Below, one piece after another: positions 1-8,584 of a DNA stretch of 48,781 bases. Positions within the stretch are counted from its first letter, which is position 1; every line of letters starts with the position of its first letter. The position numbers were made by a program, and so were the translations under genes. Origin of the DNA: Clostridium ihumii AP5 (GTDB lineage Bacteria; Bacillota; Clostridia; Clostridiales; Clostridiaceae); NCBI RefSeq assembly GCF_000612845.1, contig NZ_CCAT010000053.1, positions 1 to 48,781 on the forward strand. Direction: 5' to 3'. A model generated the notes under the pieces. That model worked only from the letters and a program-made list of their open reading frames with translations. It was not told the DNA's origin and searched no databases.

Positions 1-60
1 CAAACTCTTAAAAAGTAAATATATAAAGTTATTAGAATCTAGTAGTTCTAGGAAACGATG

Positions 61-207
61 AAATACGAAGATTATAGTAAGTTTATAAATTTAGTAGAAT
101 CGAGTAGTACAAGGAAATGAGGAAGTGAGGAACGGAGCTTATAATGATATAAGTGAGTACCACAGTGACCGAAATTGACGAAGTAATACGAAGATTATAG
201 TAAATTT
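61..207 (+). repeat. Direct repeats in the spacer before 5S rRNA
   Basis: A ~23-nt sequence (AATACGAAGATTATAGTAA core) occurs at about 62-84 and again, nearly identical, at about 184-207, immediately before the 5S gene. A third related stretch (TAGTAGAATCGAGTAGTACA-like) lies between them. This looks like the 23S-5S spacer of an rRNA operon; the 23S gene itself would lie left of the window. Confidence 0.55.
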
Positions 208-209
208 AA

Positions 210-326
210 TCTGGTGATGATGGTTTTGAGGGTAACACTCCTTACCATACCGAACAGGCAAGTTAAGCCTCAAGACGCCGATAGTACTGCACGGGAAGCT
301 GTGTGGGAGGGTAGGTTGTCGCCAGG
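210..326 (+). rRNA. rrf: 5S ribosomal RNA
   Basis: This ~117-nt segment has the conserved 5S core (CCGAACAGGCAAGTTAAGCC and a GCCGATAGTACTGC segment). Its ends pair: CTGGTGA at 211-217 with TCGCCAG at 319-325, forming helix I. It is a structural RNA of the large ribosomal subunit. tRNA-Asn follows 25 nt downstream, the usual clostridial rrn-distal arrangement. The exact ends are estimated from helix I. ORFs on either strand across it are spurious. Confidence 0.95.
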
Positions 327-351
327 TATAACCAAGGAAACTTGGAAATAT

Positions 352-426
352 TCCGCGATAGCTCAACGGTGGAGCACTCGGCTGTTAACCGATAGGTTGA
401 AGGTTCGAATCCTTTTCGCGGAGCCA
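352..426 (+). tRNA. tRNA-Asn (anticodon GTT)
   Basis: A complete cloverleaf is visible. The acceptor stem TCCGCGA (352-358) pairs with TCGCGGA (416-422), followed by discriminator G and an encoded CCA (424-426). The anticodon loop CTGTTAA contains GTT at 384-386, and the T-loop is GGTTCGAATCC. It lies 25 nt after 5S rRNA and is probably co-transcribed with the rRNA operon. Confidence 0.97.
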
Positions 427-439
427 TATTGAATATTAG

Positions 440-467
440 AGAAGTAGATTATCTACTTCTTTTTTTA
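440..467 (+). terminator. Terminator of the rRNA/tRNA transcript
   Basis: AGAAGTAGA (440-448) pairs perfectly with TCTACTTCT (452-460) around a 3-nt loop, followed by a T-rich run. It is a textbook rho-independent terminator just after tRNA-Asn. Confidence 0.85.
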
Positions 468-637
468 TTTTGTAATAAAAAAAATAAATATATGAGTAAG
501 CAAAACTATTATCAAGGCAAATTAGGATAAATAAAGAAAATTGAGAAGTTGTCAACAAATACTTTAATCAACATTGTATTTTTATTGAAGTTTATGTATT
601 CTATAGATATAAGTAAAATGCAAAGGGGGGGAGAAGT

Positions 638-992
638 GTGAAAAAATGGTATAACGAAGAATATGAATGGAAATTGGAAGTGAGGGGTTTTCTTCGCAGT
701 GATCACACTGAAAGATATTTGAGAAATGGAGAGAAAGTGGGGGACAAATATAACTCTGTAAATACGACTGTCCTATAAATGAACATGGACATGAAATCTG
801 TGTTCCAAGGCAATGATGATTTTGTTTCTAATTATGGAGGCAGTAGGAATTTGCTGAAATTCACAAAATATTAGAGATAGAAGCAAATATAGCAATGATA
901 TCGTATGTAGAGATGGTTGTGGTATGTTTATGGTCACAGCAAAGAACCTCAGAAATGAAAATTTCTTTAAAGAAAAATTTTTTGAGGAGTGA
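638..992 (+). pseudogene. Frameshifted TIGR04076-type protein remnant
   Basis: A strong RBS (AAAGGGGGGGAGAAG) precedes GTG at 638. The reading frame MKKWYNEEYEWKLEVRGFLR... runs 46 codons to a TAA at 776-778. In a shifted frame the sequence CPINEHGHEIC follows, then two stops. The far end again reads DIVCRDGCGMFMVTAKN and ends at TGA 990-992. These pieces, in this order, match what I recall of the small cysteine-rich TIGR04076 family (about 100 residues), including the terminal CxDGCxMFRLTA-type motif. At least two frame disruptions make an intact product impossible. Its end overlaps the RBS of the hydrolase at 998, so both once formed an operon. Confidence 0.7.
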
Positions 993-997
993 TTTGT

Positions 998-2179
998 ATG
1001 AAAATTGGGAGAGTTTTAAGAGTTGTTAAGGACAATAGTAGAGAGGAAATATTTAATTGTAGTAAGGAAAAAAGAACTATAATTATGAGTATATTCTATC
1101 CTGCAGAAGAACAATATTGTAGTGGAGATGGCATATTGTACAAGGATTTATTCCAACCCCATACAGAGCTTTTTATAGAAGATGTAGGCAATACAAAGGA
1201 AACTGAAGAATATATTAACAAGTTAAGGACAGATGTATTTTTAAATGTTCCTATCAAAAATGCTCTGGATAAGTATCCAGTAATTATTTATTCACCAGGT
1301 ATATTTCAGGACAGGGATTTTGCGATATTTACTGCAGTAAACCTTGTAAAGGAAGGATATATTGTAATTACCCTTGGATCTTTATATGAAACTGATTATA
1401 CTATTATGCCTGATGGTGATATTATTAGGGTTACAGGGAAGCTTCAAAAGGAAATGATGAGTTCAATAACAGATGAAACTTGGAGAGAGTTAAGAGATAT
1501 TAGAAAAAGAGACATGCTATTTATGGTAGACCATGTTTTTAATATTAATGAAAAAGATGAATTACTTAAGGACAGGATTGATATAAACAGTATTGGAGCT
1601 ATGGGATTTTCATTAGGTGCCCAGAGCACATTTGAAGCTACGGCTGATGACAAGAGAATTAAGGCAGCAGTGTTACTTGATGGAAGCTTTGATAAAAGTA
1701 CTGTTTTGGAAAAAGTTGATAATGGAGAAAGATGTAGCACACCTGTTCTACTATTTAAAAGTCATGCATCTTCATATGATTTAAAGGTGAAGCAAGCTAA
1801 ATGTTTTTATAAAAATATAGAAGACAAGGAAAAGGCTGAAGACTTAATTAATGAGGCTATAATTGAAAAGCGTGAGATGATAAAAGCTCAGAAAGCTCTT
1901 TATCAGTATCTTGATGGATATAAGTCTTTTGTTAAAATTCAGTACACTGACCATGCTGCTTTCTGTGATATTCCAGTAGTCTTGAATCTTAAGTATTCAG
2001 AGTGTTTTGGTGGAAAAATTTTAAGCAGAAAGGTCCATGAAATTGTAAGCATAACATCATTGAAATTCTTCAATGAATTTTTACGTCATAGAGATATGGA
2101 ATATGAAAATTTTATTGAAAATAAAAATAACTATGCAGAGCTTAAAAAAATCAATGCTATAGGTGAAGTTATAAAGTAA
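998..2179 (+). CDS. Alpha/beta hydrolase, PAF-acetylhydrolase/dienelactone hydrolase-like
   Basis: This 393-residue cytoplasmic protein has an alpha/beta-hydrolase core. A PVIIYSPG strand/oxyanion segment lies near residues 94-101. The nucleophile elbow GFSLG (Ser about 205) is followed by strand VLLDGS with a candidate acid Asp (about 228). The motif YTDHAAFCD offers the catalytic His. The layout resembles bacterial platelet-activating-factor acetylhydrolase-like esterases, but the substrate is unknown. ATG at 998 is preferred over the in-frame GTG at 989, because GAGGAG (984-989) lies 8 nt before the ATG. A terminator follows at 2210. Confidence 0.8.
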   Translation: MKIGRVLRVVKDNSREEIFNCSKEKRTIIMSIFYPAEEQYCSGDGILYKDLFQPHTELFIEDVGNTKETEEYINKLRTDVFLNVPIKNALDKYPVIIYSPGIFQDRDFAIFTAVNLVKEGYIVITLGSLYETDYTIMPDGDIIRVTGKLQKEMMSSITDETWRELRDIRKRDMLFMVDHVFNINEKDELLKDRIDINSIGAMGFSLGAQSTFEATADDKRIKAAVLLDGSFDKSTVLEKVDNGERCSTPVLLFKSHASSYDLKVKQAKCFYKNIEDKEKAEDLINEAIIEKREMIKAQKALYQYLDGYKSFVKIQYTDHAAFCDIPVVLNLKYSECFGGKILSRKVHEIVSITSLKFFNEFLRHRDMEYENFIENKNNYAELKKINAIGEVIK

Positions 2180-2209
2180 TGACTATACTGGGTGTATAAT
2201 AAGAATTAT

Positions 2210-2249
2210 AATGCCAGGAGATTAGGAATAATACTCTTGGTATTTTTTT
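2210..2249 (+). terminator. Terminator after the alpha/beta hydrolase
   Basis: AATGCCAGGAG (2210-2220) pairs with CTCTTGGTATT (2234-2244) with two G-U pairs, followed by seven T residues. Confidence 0.75.
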
Positions 2250-2300
2250 GATTTATAGGAATTTGATATTATAAAAAAACAAATGATAAAGGTGAATTAA

Positions 2301-2687
2301 GTGGTTGAAAAGAAAGATTATAAAAAGTGGCTAAAATATGCAATAGAAGATTATGAAAAAGTAAAGTTTGGATTTTATTTTGAAGAAAAGTTTGAGCTAT
2401 GTTGTAATGCACAACAAGCTATAGAAAAATTATTTAAAGGATATTTAATAATGAAAGGGAAAGAATATACTAGCACGCATGATATATATGCACTATGTAA
2501 ATATTGTGCTAAATATGATGAAAAATTTAATAGCTTTAGACGGTATGCTTCAATTTTATCCAAATATTATGTTGATAAAAGATATCCATATACAAATTCA
2601 TTAGAAAGTATAGATATAAATATAGATAATGTAATGAAATTTTTAGAAGAAGTGTTTGAGTATGTAGAACCAATACTATGGGAATAG
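2301..2687 (+). CDS. HEPN domain protein
   Basis: This 128-residue protein matches the COG2250-like HEPN helical fold. It has N-terminal KKWLKYAIEDYEKVKFG, a helix with CCNAQQAIEKLFKGYLI, then THDIYAL and the C-terminal LSKYYVDKRYPYTN segment typical of the group. HEPN proteins are RNases or nucleotide-binding partners, often paired with a minimal nucleotidyltransferase (MNT). No MNT gene lies on either side here, so it is an orphan and toxin function is unsupported. The GTG start at 2301 follows an AAAGGTG RBS. Confidence 0.8.
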   Translation: MVEKKDYKKWLKYAIEDYEKVKFGFYFEEKFELCCNAQQAIEKLFKGYLIMKGKEYTSTHDIYALCKYCAKYDEKFNSFRRYASILSKYYVDKRYPYTNSLESIDINIDNVMKFLEEVFEYVEPILWE

Positions 2688-2927
2688 ATTTAAATATTCT
2701 GTAATAAATTGTATTTAATTTACTGAAATATATTAAATATGATAAACAATGGTGGTATAATATAGTATAAAAATTAATATCATAATAATAGTAATTAATA
2801 TAAATTTTATAAAATATATATGTACAGTTAAATTAGGAAATATTATTTTTTTATAATTTAGGTTTTACACTAGTAAATATATGATTATGATAAAAATTTT
2901 ATTCATTAGTTAAAAGGTGGTGTTATA
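2688..2927. other. Intergenic region before the sirtuin gene
   Basis: This 240-bp stretch is very AT-rich. GGTATAATATAG at about 2754-2765 offers -10-like sequences. No RNA gene or small ORF with a good RBS was seen. Confidence 0.4.
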
Positions 2928-3665
2928 ATGGATAGTTATTCATTACTAAGACAAACAATTGAAAATAGTAACAACATAGTATTTTTAGGCGGAGCAGGTG
3001 TAAGTACTGAAAGTAACATTCCAGACTTCAGATCAAATGATGGATTATATACAGAAAAGAAAAAATATAAATATCCACCAGAAACTATGCTTAGTCATAG
3101 CTTTTTTAACAAATATCCAGAAGCATTTTTTGATTATTATAAAGACAATATGATATATAAGGATGCAAGACCTAATTTAGCACATAAAGCATTGGCTGAG
3201 TTAGAAAAAATGGGAAAACTTAAAGCAATAATAACTCAAAATATAGATGGATTGCATCAAGAAGCTGGTTCAGAAAATGTATTTGAACTTCATGGTTCAA
3301 TTCATAGGAATTACTGCATGGAGTGTAATGAATCTTATGATTTGGACTACATAATAAATAGTGAAGATATAGTTCCAAGATGTAAAAAATGTGGTGGTAT
3401 AGTAAAACCTGATGTAGTACTTTATGAAGAAGGATTAGATGAAAATACTTTAAGACAATCTGTTCAACATATAATAAACGCAGATACATTTATAGTTGGA
3501 GGAACATCACTAGTTGTATATCCAGCAGCTGGACTTTTAGAATATTTTAGAGGTCCAAATTTAATACTTATAAATAAAGATAAAACACCATATGATAACA
3601 GAGCCAATTTGGTTATAAATGATTCTATAGGAAAAGTATTAAGTGAAGCAATAAAAGGATTATAA
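2928..3665 (+). CDS. cobB: Sir2-family NAD-dependent protein deacylase
   Basis: This 245-residue sirtuin removes acyl groups from lysines using NAD+. It has GGAGVSTESNIPDFRS (21-36, NAD binding), TQNIDGLH (103-110), the catalytic His of LHGS (His122), and a four-cysteine zinc site (Cys130, Cys133, Cys152, Cys155). The length is normal for a small bacterial sirtuin. The start follows AAAGGTGGTG. It appears monocistronic and is convergent with the SGNH hydrolase gene. Confidence 0.95.
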   Translation: MDSYSLLRQTIENSNNIVFLGGAGVSTESNIPDFRSNDGLYTEKKKYKYPPETMLSHSFFNKYPEAFFDYYKDNMIYKDARPNLAHKALAELEKMGKLKAIITQNIDGLHQEAGSENVFELHGSIHRNYCMECNESYDLDYIINSEDIVPRCKKCGGIVKPDVVLYEEGLDENTLRQSVQHIINADTFIVGGTSLVVYPAAGLLEYFRGPNLILINKDKTPYDNRANLVINDSIGKVLSEAIKGL

Positions 3666-3677
3666 ATTAATACTTAA

Positions 3678-3717
3678 ACTTAAAGGGCATACTATAAAAA
3701 GAGTATGTCCTTTAAGC
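3678..3717. terminator. Hairpin between convergent genes, probable bidirectional terminator
   Basis: ACTTAAAGGGCATACT (3678-3693) pairs with AGTATGTCCTTTAAGCT (3702-3718) around ATAAAAAG. It sits between the convergent sirtuin and SGNH hydrolase genes. The flanking T-runs are weak, so terminator function is inferred mainly from position and stem strength. Confidence 0.6.
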
Positions 3718-3735
3718 TTAAAGTAAATCTTTCTA

Positions 3736-4473
3736 TTATAAATTTAGATTACTATTAGAAGATATGTTGTTATATAAGGCTAAATTTAAACCTTCAAGCA
3801 AACTTCTAAATATTAGAAAGTGAATACTATCTGTTGGATGTAGTCCATCATTCATACAATTTTCTTCTAACATAATCTCATCAATTGTTTTATTAGTACA
3901 GAATAAATAATTTTGTATATAATTAAAAGAATTTATAAAATGAATATTTTCATTTTCAGCAACACAAGAAATTACATTAGTTACATGATCCATATGGTAT
4001 AAACGGTTAGGATAACTTTCATTTTGAAAAGTTGATGGATTAGGTGACATTAAGATAATTTTTTTGTTTCTATCTTTTAAAAATTTAATTAGAAATGTTA
4101 AATTATCAAATAGCTGATTCATTCCATTTAATACTTTCCTATCATTACAACCAAGTAAAATGATAACTAACTCATCCTCATCAGAACACAATTTTGACAA
4201 ATTTTCACGTACTTCAGTTGAAGTTATTCCGCCGCATCCATTATTAACTACTGTACATTTTGGAAATTTATCTAACATATATATTTGAAATAATGATGAC
4301 CAGCTTTTTAAACTAGTTCTTCTAAAAAACGTCTTTGTACATGTATCTAAAATAACTTCTTTAGTTTTTACACTATCAGAGCTTCCAGCACCAGCAGCAA
4401 TGCTATCACCTATAATTTTTATATTGCATCCATTTTGAAACATTTGTAAAAATCCAATTTCTTTATTATCCAT
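3736..4473 (-). CDS. SGNH/GDSL-type hydrolase
   Basis: This 245-residue protein carries all SGNH blocks: IIGDSIAAGAG with nucleophile Ser24 (block I), NNGCGGIT (block II Gly), IILLGCND (block III Asn), and the C-terminal DGLHPTDS (block V Asp/His). There is no signal peptide, so it is an intracellular esterase or lipase-like enzyme of unknown substrate. GAGGAG lies 8 nt before its ATG. It is the last gene of a minus-strand group that begins at 5716. Confidence 0.88.
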   Translation of the reverse strand: MDNKEIGFLQMFQNGCNIKIIGDSIAAGAGSSDSVKTKEVILDTCTKTFFRRTSLKSWSSLFQIYMLDKFPKCTVVNNGCGGITSTEVRENLSKLCSDEDELVIILLGCNDRKVLNGMNQLFDNLTFLIKFLKDRNKKIILMSPNPSTFQNESYPNRLYHMDHVTNVISCVAENENIHFINSFNYIQNYLFCTNKTIDEIMLEENCMNDGLHPTDSIHFLIFRSLLEGLNLALYNNISSNSNLNL

Positions 4474-4491
4474 ATAAGATACTCCTCTAAT

Positions 4492-4977
4492 TTAAATATT
4501 TCTATTGATATGAAGAACAAATTCTGGTTTAGCAATATATGAATAATATTTTACATTTCCATCAAATTCAAGATAAGCTTTGAATCGTTCTATAATTGCA
4601 GGACTTTTAATATAGTTTAGTACTTCATCTTTTTTTATCCATGCAGATTCAGAATTTTCATCAGAACCGCGCAAATTACCACTCTTGTATTTACAAATAA
4701 AATCAAACATTACTTTCGTAGGAACTACATCATAACCATTATATCCTTTGTGGCTACTGGTATTTGAAGAAACACAAAATAACTTATCAACTATAACGTC
4801 TATTCCACTTTCTTCTTTAATTTCTCTTGTAACAGCATCTATAAGATTTTCACTAATTTCGACTTGACCTCCAGGAAATACCCATCCACCATGAAATGCA
4901 TTAACCATTAAAATTTCACCATTATCATTTTCCACAACTCCAGCTGCAGTTACAATATGTGTAGGAAAGTTTTTCAT
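4492..4977 (-). CDS. Nudix hydrolase
   Basis: This 161-residue protein has a perfect Nudix box: Gly37-x5-Glu43-x7-Arg51-Glu52-Ile-x-Glu55-Glu56-x-Gly58-Ile. It is preceded by HGGWVFPGG. The family hydrolyses nucleoside diphosphates linked to another moiety; the substrate cannot be told from sequence. The RBS AAGGAGG lies just before ATG. It lies 18 bp upstream of the SGNH hydrolase gene and is probably co-transcribed with it. Confidence 0.9.
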   Translation of the reverse strand: MKNFPTHIVTAAGVVENDNGEILMVNAFHGGWVFPGGQVEISENLIDAVTREIKEESGIDVIVDKLFCVSSNTSSHKGYNGYDVVPTKVMFDFICKYKSGNLRGSDENSESAWIKKDEVLNYIKSPAIIERFKAYLEFDGNVKYYSYIAKPEFVLHINRNI

Positions 4978-5001
4978 AGTATATATCCTCCTTATTAATA
5001 A

Positions 5002-5193
5002 TTATTTAGAAAAATCATTAATTTCATTTTCTGAGTGCTTTAAAAACTTCTCTAAGTCTTCTTTATTCGTAAATAAATTTCCGTTATTATTTCCGCAGCA
5101 AATCCCTTTTTTTATTGGGGCAATTAGAAAACCACCTACAATTCCAGCAAGAAAGCAGGTAGTTCCTAATAGTATTTTTTCATTATTTTTCAT
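5002..5193 (-). CDS. Small single-pass membrane protein (YtxH-like?)
   Basis: This 63-residue protein begins MKNNEKILLGTTCFLAGIVG and has one hydrophobic segment (about 7-25). IAPIKKG then CCGN and an acidic C-terminal tail follow. The glycine-rich helix ending in APxKKG resembles YtxH/gas-vesicle-like small membrane proteins, but this is weak. ATG at 5193 has AAGGGAG in the right place; an in-frame upstream start at 5235 has none. It sits between the GyrI-like and Nudix genes in the same orientation. Confidence 0.6.
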   Translation of the reverse strand: MKNNEKILLGTTCFLAGIVGGFLIAPIKKGICCGNNNGNLFTNKEDLEKFLKHSENEINDFSK

Positions 5194-5239
5194 AAAATCA
5201 ACTCCCTTAAATATCTGATGTACAAATTTGCACACTGAC

Positions 5240-5716
5240 TTAATTTATCTTTTTTATAGGAAAGAATACATATGGTTGTCCATTTTCACAAGGACACGTG
5301 TAATCTTGTATTGCACCAATTAAATTTAAATTATTTTTATTTATATAATCTAATACATAAGAAATAGTTTCCATCATATCTTTTTCAACTTTAGTATAAA
5401 GATATTCATAAGAGGGAACTGTCCATTTTACCCAGTTAGCAGGTGGAACTGCATCATCTAGAACTTCTACTCCAGCTAGATAAAGTCCTTTTGTAAAAGT
5501 TTCTTCCCATGGTTTAAAACTTCTTGAAAAATCGCTCATTAAGCCCCAAATTCCAACCAAATTTTTATTGCTATCTTTTTTTGCAAGATGTTCAACTTCT
5601 GAAAAATGACTGTTAGCATCATTCCATAATTTAGTAATAAAGTTTTCTCCATCATTAGTTGAACCTTCTTTACCAATAACCGAAAAAGACTCTTTTATAC
5701 ATTTTTTTATTTCCAT
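5240..5716 (-). CDS. Stand-alone GyrI-like effector-binding domain protein
   Basis: This 158-residue protein is a GyrI-like/AraC effector-binding fold without a DNA-binding domain. It shows LVGIWGLMSDFSRSFKPWEE, YLAGVEVLDDAVPPANWVKW and a C-terminal CPCENGQPYVFFPI. Such proteins bind small hydrophobic or cationic compounds, and some hydrolyse or sequester them. It is the first gene of the minus-strand group 5716-3736, with a GGAGG RBS. Two AraC regulators in the window carry the same kind of domain. Confidence 0.75.
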   Translation of the reverse strand: MEIKKCIKESFSVIGKEGSTNDGENFITKLWNDANSHFSEVEHLAKKDSNKNLVGIWGLMSDFSRSFKPWEETFTKGLYLAGVEVLDDAVPPANWVKWTVPSYEYLYTKVEKDMMETISYVLDYINKNNLNLIGAIQDYTCPCENGQPYVFFPIKKIN

Positions 5717-6482
5717 AGATTAACCTCCATAAATATATAATTTCAAGTTCAAGGTTTAAATAACATCTTTATCAAATGATAATTCTAGAGTTATAAGTTA
5801 TTCCTATATAGGGTTCCAAGTTTAAATTTAAAAAAATGTCTTTCTCAAATGATATTATTAATATTACAGTTTATTGCTGTTTTTATATTTGGAACTAAGT
5901 AAGAAGTAAAAGTGAACAGTGAACAGTTATGGTTGATATTACTCACTTTGTTCCTAATATCTAAAAATAGAAATACTTAAAAACTATGTTTTTATATTGT
6001 TTTCAATTAATTTGCTTTGCAAATTTAATAAAAAATCATTTTTAAAAATTGAAAATCCAATTTTTACATTCACTTTCAATTTTCAATTAAATTAATTAGA
6101 ATTCTCAACTGAAATAAGGGTAATATTCCAATATTAGATTTCACGTATTTATTTTATGTTAAAGAAATGAAGAAACGTACAAGTGATGTTGAAGGTTTAA
6201 TTTTAAAATTAGAAATAAGAAGTATCACTTGATAGATATATAATAGCATAAATAAATACAATATTAACCACAAAATTCATAATATTCAAACTTAAATTTA
6301 CTTTGCAAGTGAATTAAGTTATATATAACTGTAAAAAATAGTAAAAAACAAAGATAAATTAAGCAAAGCCTTGAAAATATGCAGATGATGACCTAAGGTC
6401 ATTTAAAATGAACCGTAATCCATTTATGATTTTTGATACAAAAATGTTAAAATTTAGTAGAAGGTAAAAGGGGGGAATTATT
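5717..6482. other. 766-bp intergenic region with imperfect repeats
   Basis: No ORF with an RBS is seen. An imperfect ~60-bp direct repeat occurs at about 5742-5800 and 5816-5875; both copies share CTCAAATGATA/ATCAAATGATA and an ending near AGTTATT/AGTTTATT. A perfect inverted repeat (AATTTGC-TTT-GCAAATT) lies at 6008-6024. Tandem GTGAACA units (AGTGAACAGTGAACAG) lie near 5912. The promoter of the lipase gene should be in the last 100 bp. Confidence 0.45.
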
Positions 6483-7793
6483 ATGAAAAATTCATTTAAA
6501 AGGCTAGTATCTTGTATTATGTTAATTTTTGTGTCAGTAATTTTTATTCCAACTAATGTATTTGCAGCTACAAATTTAGAAGAAGATTGTATAACAAAGG
6601 AAGAAAAGTTACCAAATTTAAATAAGAATTATCCTATAGTAATGGTTCATGGACTTTTTGGATGGGGCAATGATGAGTTATTTGGACTAAATTATTGGGG
6701 AGGAAAATCAAATTTAAGAGAAATGTTAAATTCTGAGGGGTATACAGTATATACTCCAACAATAGGACCTATAGCTAGTAACTGGGATAGAGCATGTGAA
6801 TTGTATGCATACTTAAAAGGTGGAACTGTAGACTATGGTGAAGCTCATGCTCAAAAATGTGGACATAATAGATATGGACGAACTTATCAAGGTGTATATC
6901 CTGAATTAGGAAATAATAATGAAAATAGTGAACTTCAAAAGGTTCATTTAATTGGACATAGTATGGGTGGACAAACAATTAGAGTTTTAGCACAATTGTT
7001 AGAGGATGGCAGCCAAGAAGAAATAGCTTGTACTGGTGAGAATACAAATAAATTATTTGTAGGCAATAACCACTTTATAGAAAGTATAACAACGCTTGCA
7101 ACTCCACATGATGGAAGTCAACAAGATGATGTTAAAATGGATTTAGAACCTAGAATCCATCAGTTTTTTGCAGCTATGGCAACTAAAGCTGGAAGAGATG
7201 AATCAGAAAATCCTAAATTTGATTTGAAACTAGATCAATGGGGATTAAAGAGAAATCCAGGAGAATCTTATGAAAGTTATTATAAAAGAGTTTTTACAAG
7301 TAAAATTTGGGGAGAAACTAAAGATTTAAGTATATGGGACTTATCATTAGAAGGTGCAAAAGAATTAAATAGTTGGGTTAAAACTCATGATGATATATAT
7401 TATTTTTCCATAGCTTGCGTAGACACACATAAAGATTTAAAAACTGATTATCAAGTACCAAATATAAATATGAATCCACTTCTTTTAAAAAGTTCAAAAT
7501 TTATGGGTTCATATATTAATAATGAAGAAGGAAAAGTTATAGTTGATAACAGTTGGTGGAGAAATGATGGAATAGTAAGTGTAAGATCTGCAATAGCACC
7601 ACATGAAGGATCTACTGATAATATTGTAGAATATAATGGACAAGAAATTCAAAAAGGTATTTGGAATTACTTAGGTGAAATTAATAACATTGATCATATT
7701 GAAGTTGTAGGACAACATGAACCAATATACAAAAAATATCTTCAAAACAAATTCAGAAATTGGGCAAAAATGTTATGTGGAGAAGTTAAGTAG
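6483..7793 (+). CDS. Secreted triacylglycerol lipase, family I.5-like
   Basis: This 436-residue exported lipase has a signal peptide (KR, hydrophobic core 11-27, cleavage near VFA/AT). HGLFGW (56-61) gives the oxyanion hole and GHSMGGQ the nucleophile Ser160. NDGIVSVRSA supplies the acid and IDHIEVVGQ the His. The aromatic CGHNRYGRTYQ zinc-site region is as in Geobacillus and Staphylococcus lipases. Length and order fit the thermoalkalophilic/staphylococcal lipase family. The start follows AAAAGGGGGGAATT. It is monocistronic with its own terminator, and its role is extracellular lipid degradation. Confidence 0.93.
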   Translation: MKNSFKRLVSCIMLIFVSVIFIPTNVFAATNLEEDCITKEEKLPNLNKNYPIVMVHGLFGWGNDELFGLNYWGGKSNLREMLNSEGYTVYTPTIGPIASNWDRACELYAYLKGGTVDYGEAHAQKCGHNRYGRTYQGVYPELGNNNENSELQKVHLIGHSMGGQTIRVLAQLLEDGSQEEIACTGENTNKLFVGNNHFIESITTLATPHDGSQQDDVKMDLEPRIHQFFAAMATKAGRDESENPKFDLKLDQWGLKRNPGESYESYYKRVFTSKIWGETKDLSIWDLSLEGAKELNSWVKTHDDIYYFSIACVDTHKDLKTDYQVPNINMNPLLLKSSKFMGSYINNEEGKVIVDNSWWRNDGIVSVRSAIAPHEGSTDNIVEYNGQEIQKGIWNYLGEINNIDHIEVVGQHEPIYKKYLQNKFRNWAKMLCGEVK

Positions 7794-7800
7794 TAAGTAA

Positions 7801-7835
7801 AAAGGTTGCATATTGAAAAATGCAATCTTTTTTAT
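7801..7835 (+). terminator. Terminator of the lipase gene
   Basis: AAAGGTTGCAT (7801-7811) pairs with ATGCAATCTTT (7820-7830), followed by TTTTATTT. Confidence 0.8.
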
Positions 7836-7907
7836 TTACTATTAATTTAATTTAAAGTAATATTATCATAATACATGAAGCTAATATAGGTTAAAGAAGG
7901 TGATTAG

Positions 7908-8375
7908 ATGAAAAATTTATATTTATATAAAACAGGGATAGGTAAAATAACAATAGTAGAGGAAGACAATAAAATAATTAATGTATATTTTGATAGTGAA
8001 GATACACCAAAAGATATTAATATATGTGAAACCAATATTTTAAAAGAAGCAGGTAGACAGTTACAAGAATATTTTTCAGGAGTACGCACAAAGTTTGAGT
8101 TGCCATTAAATCCAAAGGGAACAGATTTTATGAAAGATGTTTGGAGTGCATTAGAAAAAATACCTTATGGAGAAACTAAAACATATGGTGAAATTGCAAA
8201 AATTATAGGAAGAGATAAAGCATATAGAGCAGTTGGACTTGCAAATAATAAAAATCCTATTCCAATTTTTATACCATGTCATAGAGTAATTGGAGCCAAT
8301 GGCAAGTTAGTGGGATATGCAGGGGGATTAAATATAAAGAAACAACTTTTAGAATTGGAGAAGGTTACAATATAG
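7908..8375 (+). CDS. ogt: Methylated-DNA--[protein]-cysteine S-methyltransferase
   Basis: This 155-residue suicide repair protein transfers the alkyl group from O6-alkylguanine to its own cysteine. The active site IPCHRVIG places the acceptor at Cys124. GETKTYGEIAK and the following AVGLANNKNPIPI form the DNA-binding helix and Asn hinge. LVGYAGGLNIKKQLLELE is the conserved C-terminus. It lacks the Ada N-terminal domain, so it is the constitutive Ogt type. GAAGGTG lies before ATG. It is convergent with the AraC regulator. Confidence 0.95.
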   Translation: MKNLYLYKTGIGKITIVEEDNKIINVYFDSEDTPKDINICETNILKEAGRQLQEYFSGVRTKFELPLNPKGTDFMKDVWSALEKIPYGETKTYGEIAKIIGRDKAYRAVGLANNKNPIPIFIPCHRVIGANGKLVGYAGGLNIKKQLLELEKVTI

Positions 8376-8479
8376 TATGAGTGAATCTATACTTAAAAAT
8401 TCAAATAGTAATAAAGATTAAGATGATGGTAATGAATAATTAATGGACTTTAAGATGTATGTGGATTAAGAAAAATATT

Positions 8480-8561
8480 AAAAATAAGGGGCAGGCAAGC
8501 TTATCATGTAATGCTGTAAGTCGCTATTTAATTGTTATTAGAAATTAAGCTTGGCACTGCC
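8480..8561 (-). terminator. Stem-loop between convergent ogt and araC-type genes
   Basis: GGCAGGCAAGCTT (8490-8502) pairs, with a bulge, with AAGCTTGGCACTGCC (8547-8561) across a 44-nt loop. Read on the minus strand the stem is followed by CCCCTTATTTTT. It probably terminates the minus-strand AraC gene, although the long loop is unusual. Confidence 0.4.
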
Positions 8562-8584
8562 ACTTGGAATGTTTTTAATATAAT

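Noticed and set aside
139-432. ORFs on both strands across 139-432
   Set aside because: They cover the 5S rRNA and tRNA-Asn genes, which fully explain the sequence.
2301-2687. HEPN/MNT toxin-antitoxin system
   Set aside because: No nucleotidyltransferase or other small partner gene is adjacent.
5717-6482. Hidden gene in the 766-bp gap before the lipase
   Set aside because: No frame longer than a few dozen codons with an RBS; only AT-rich repeats and small dyads seen.
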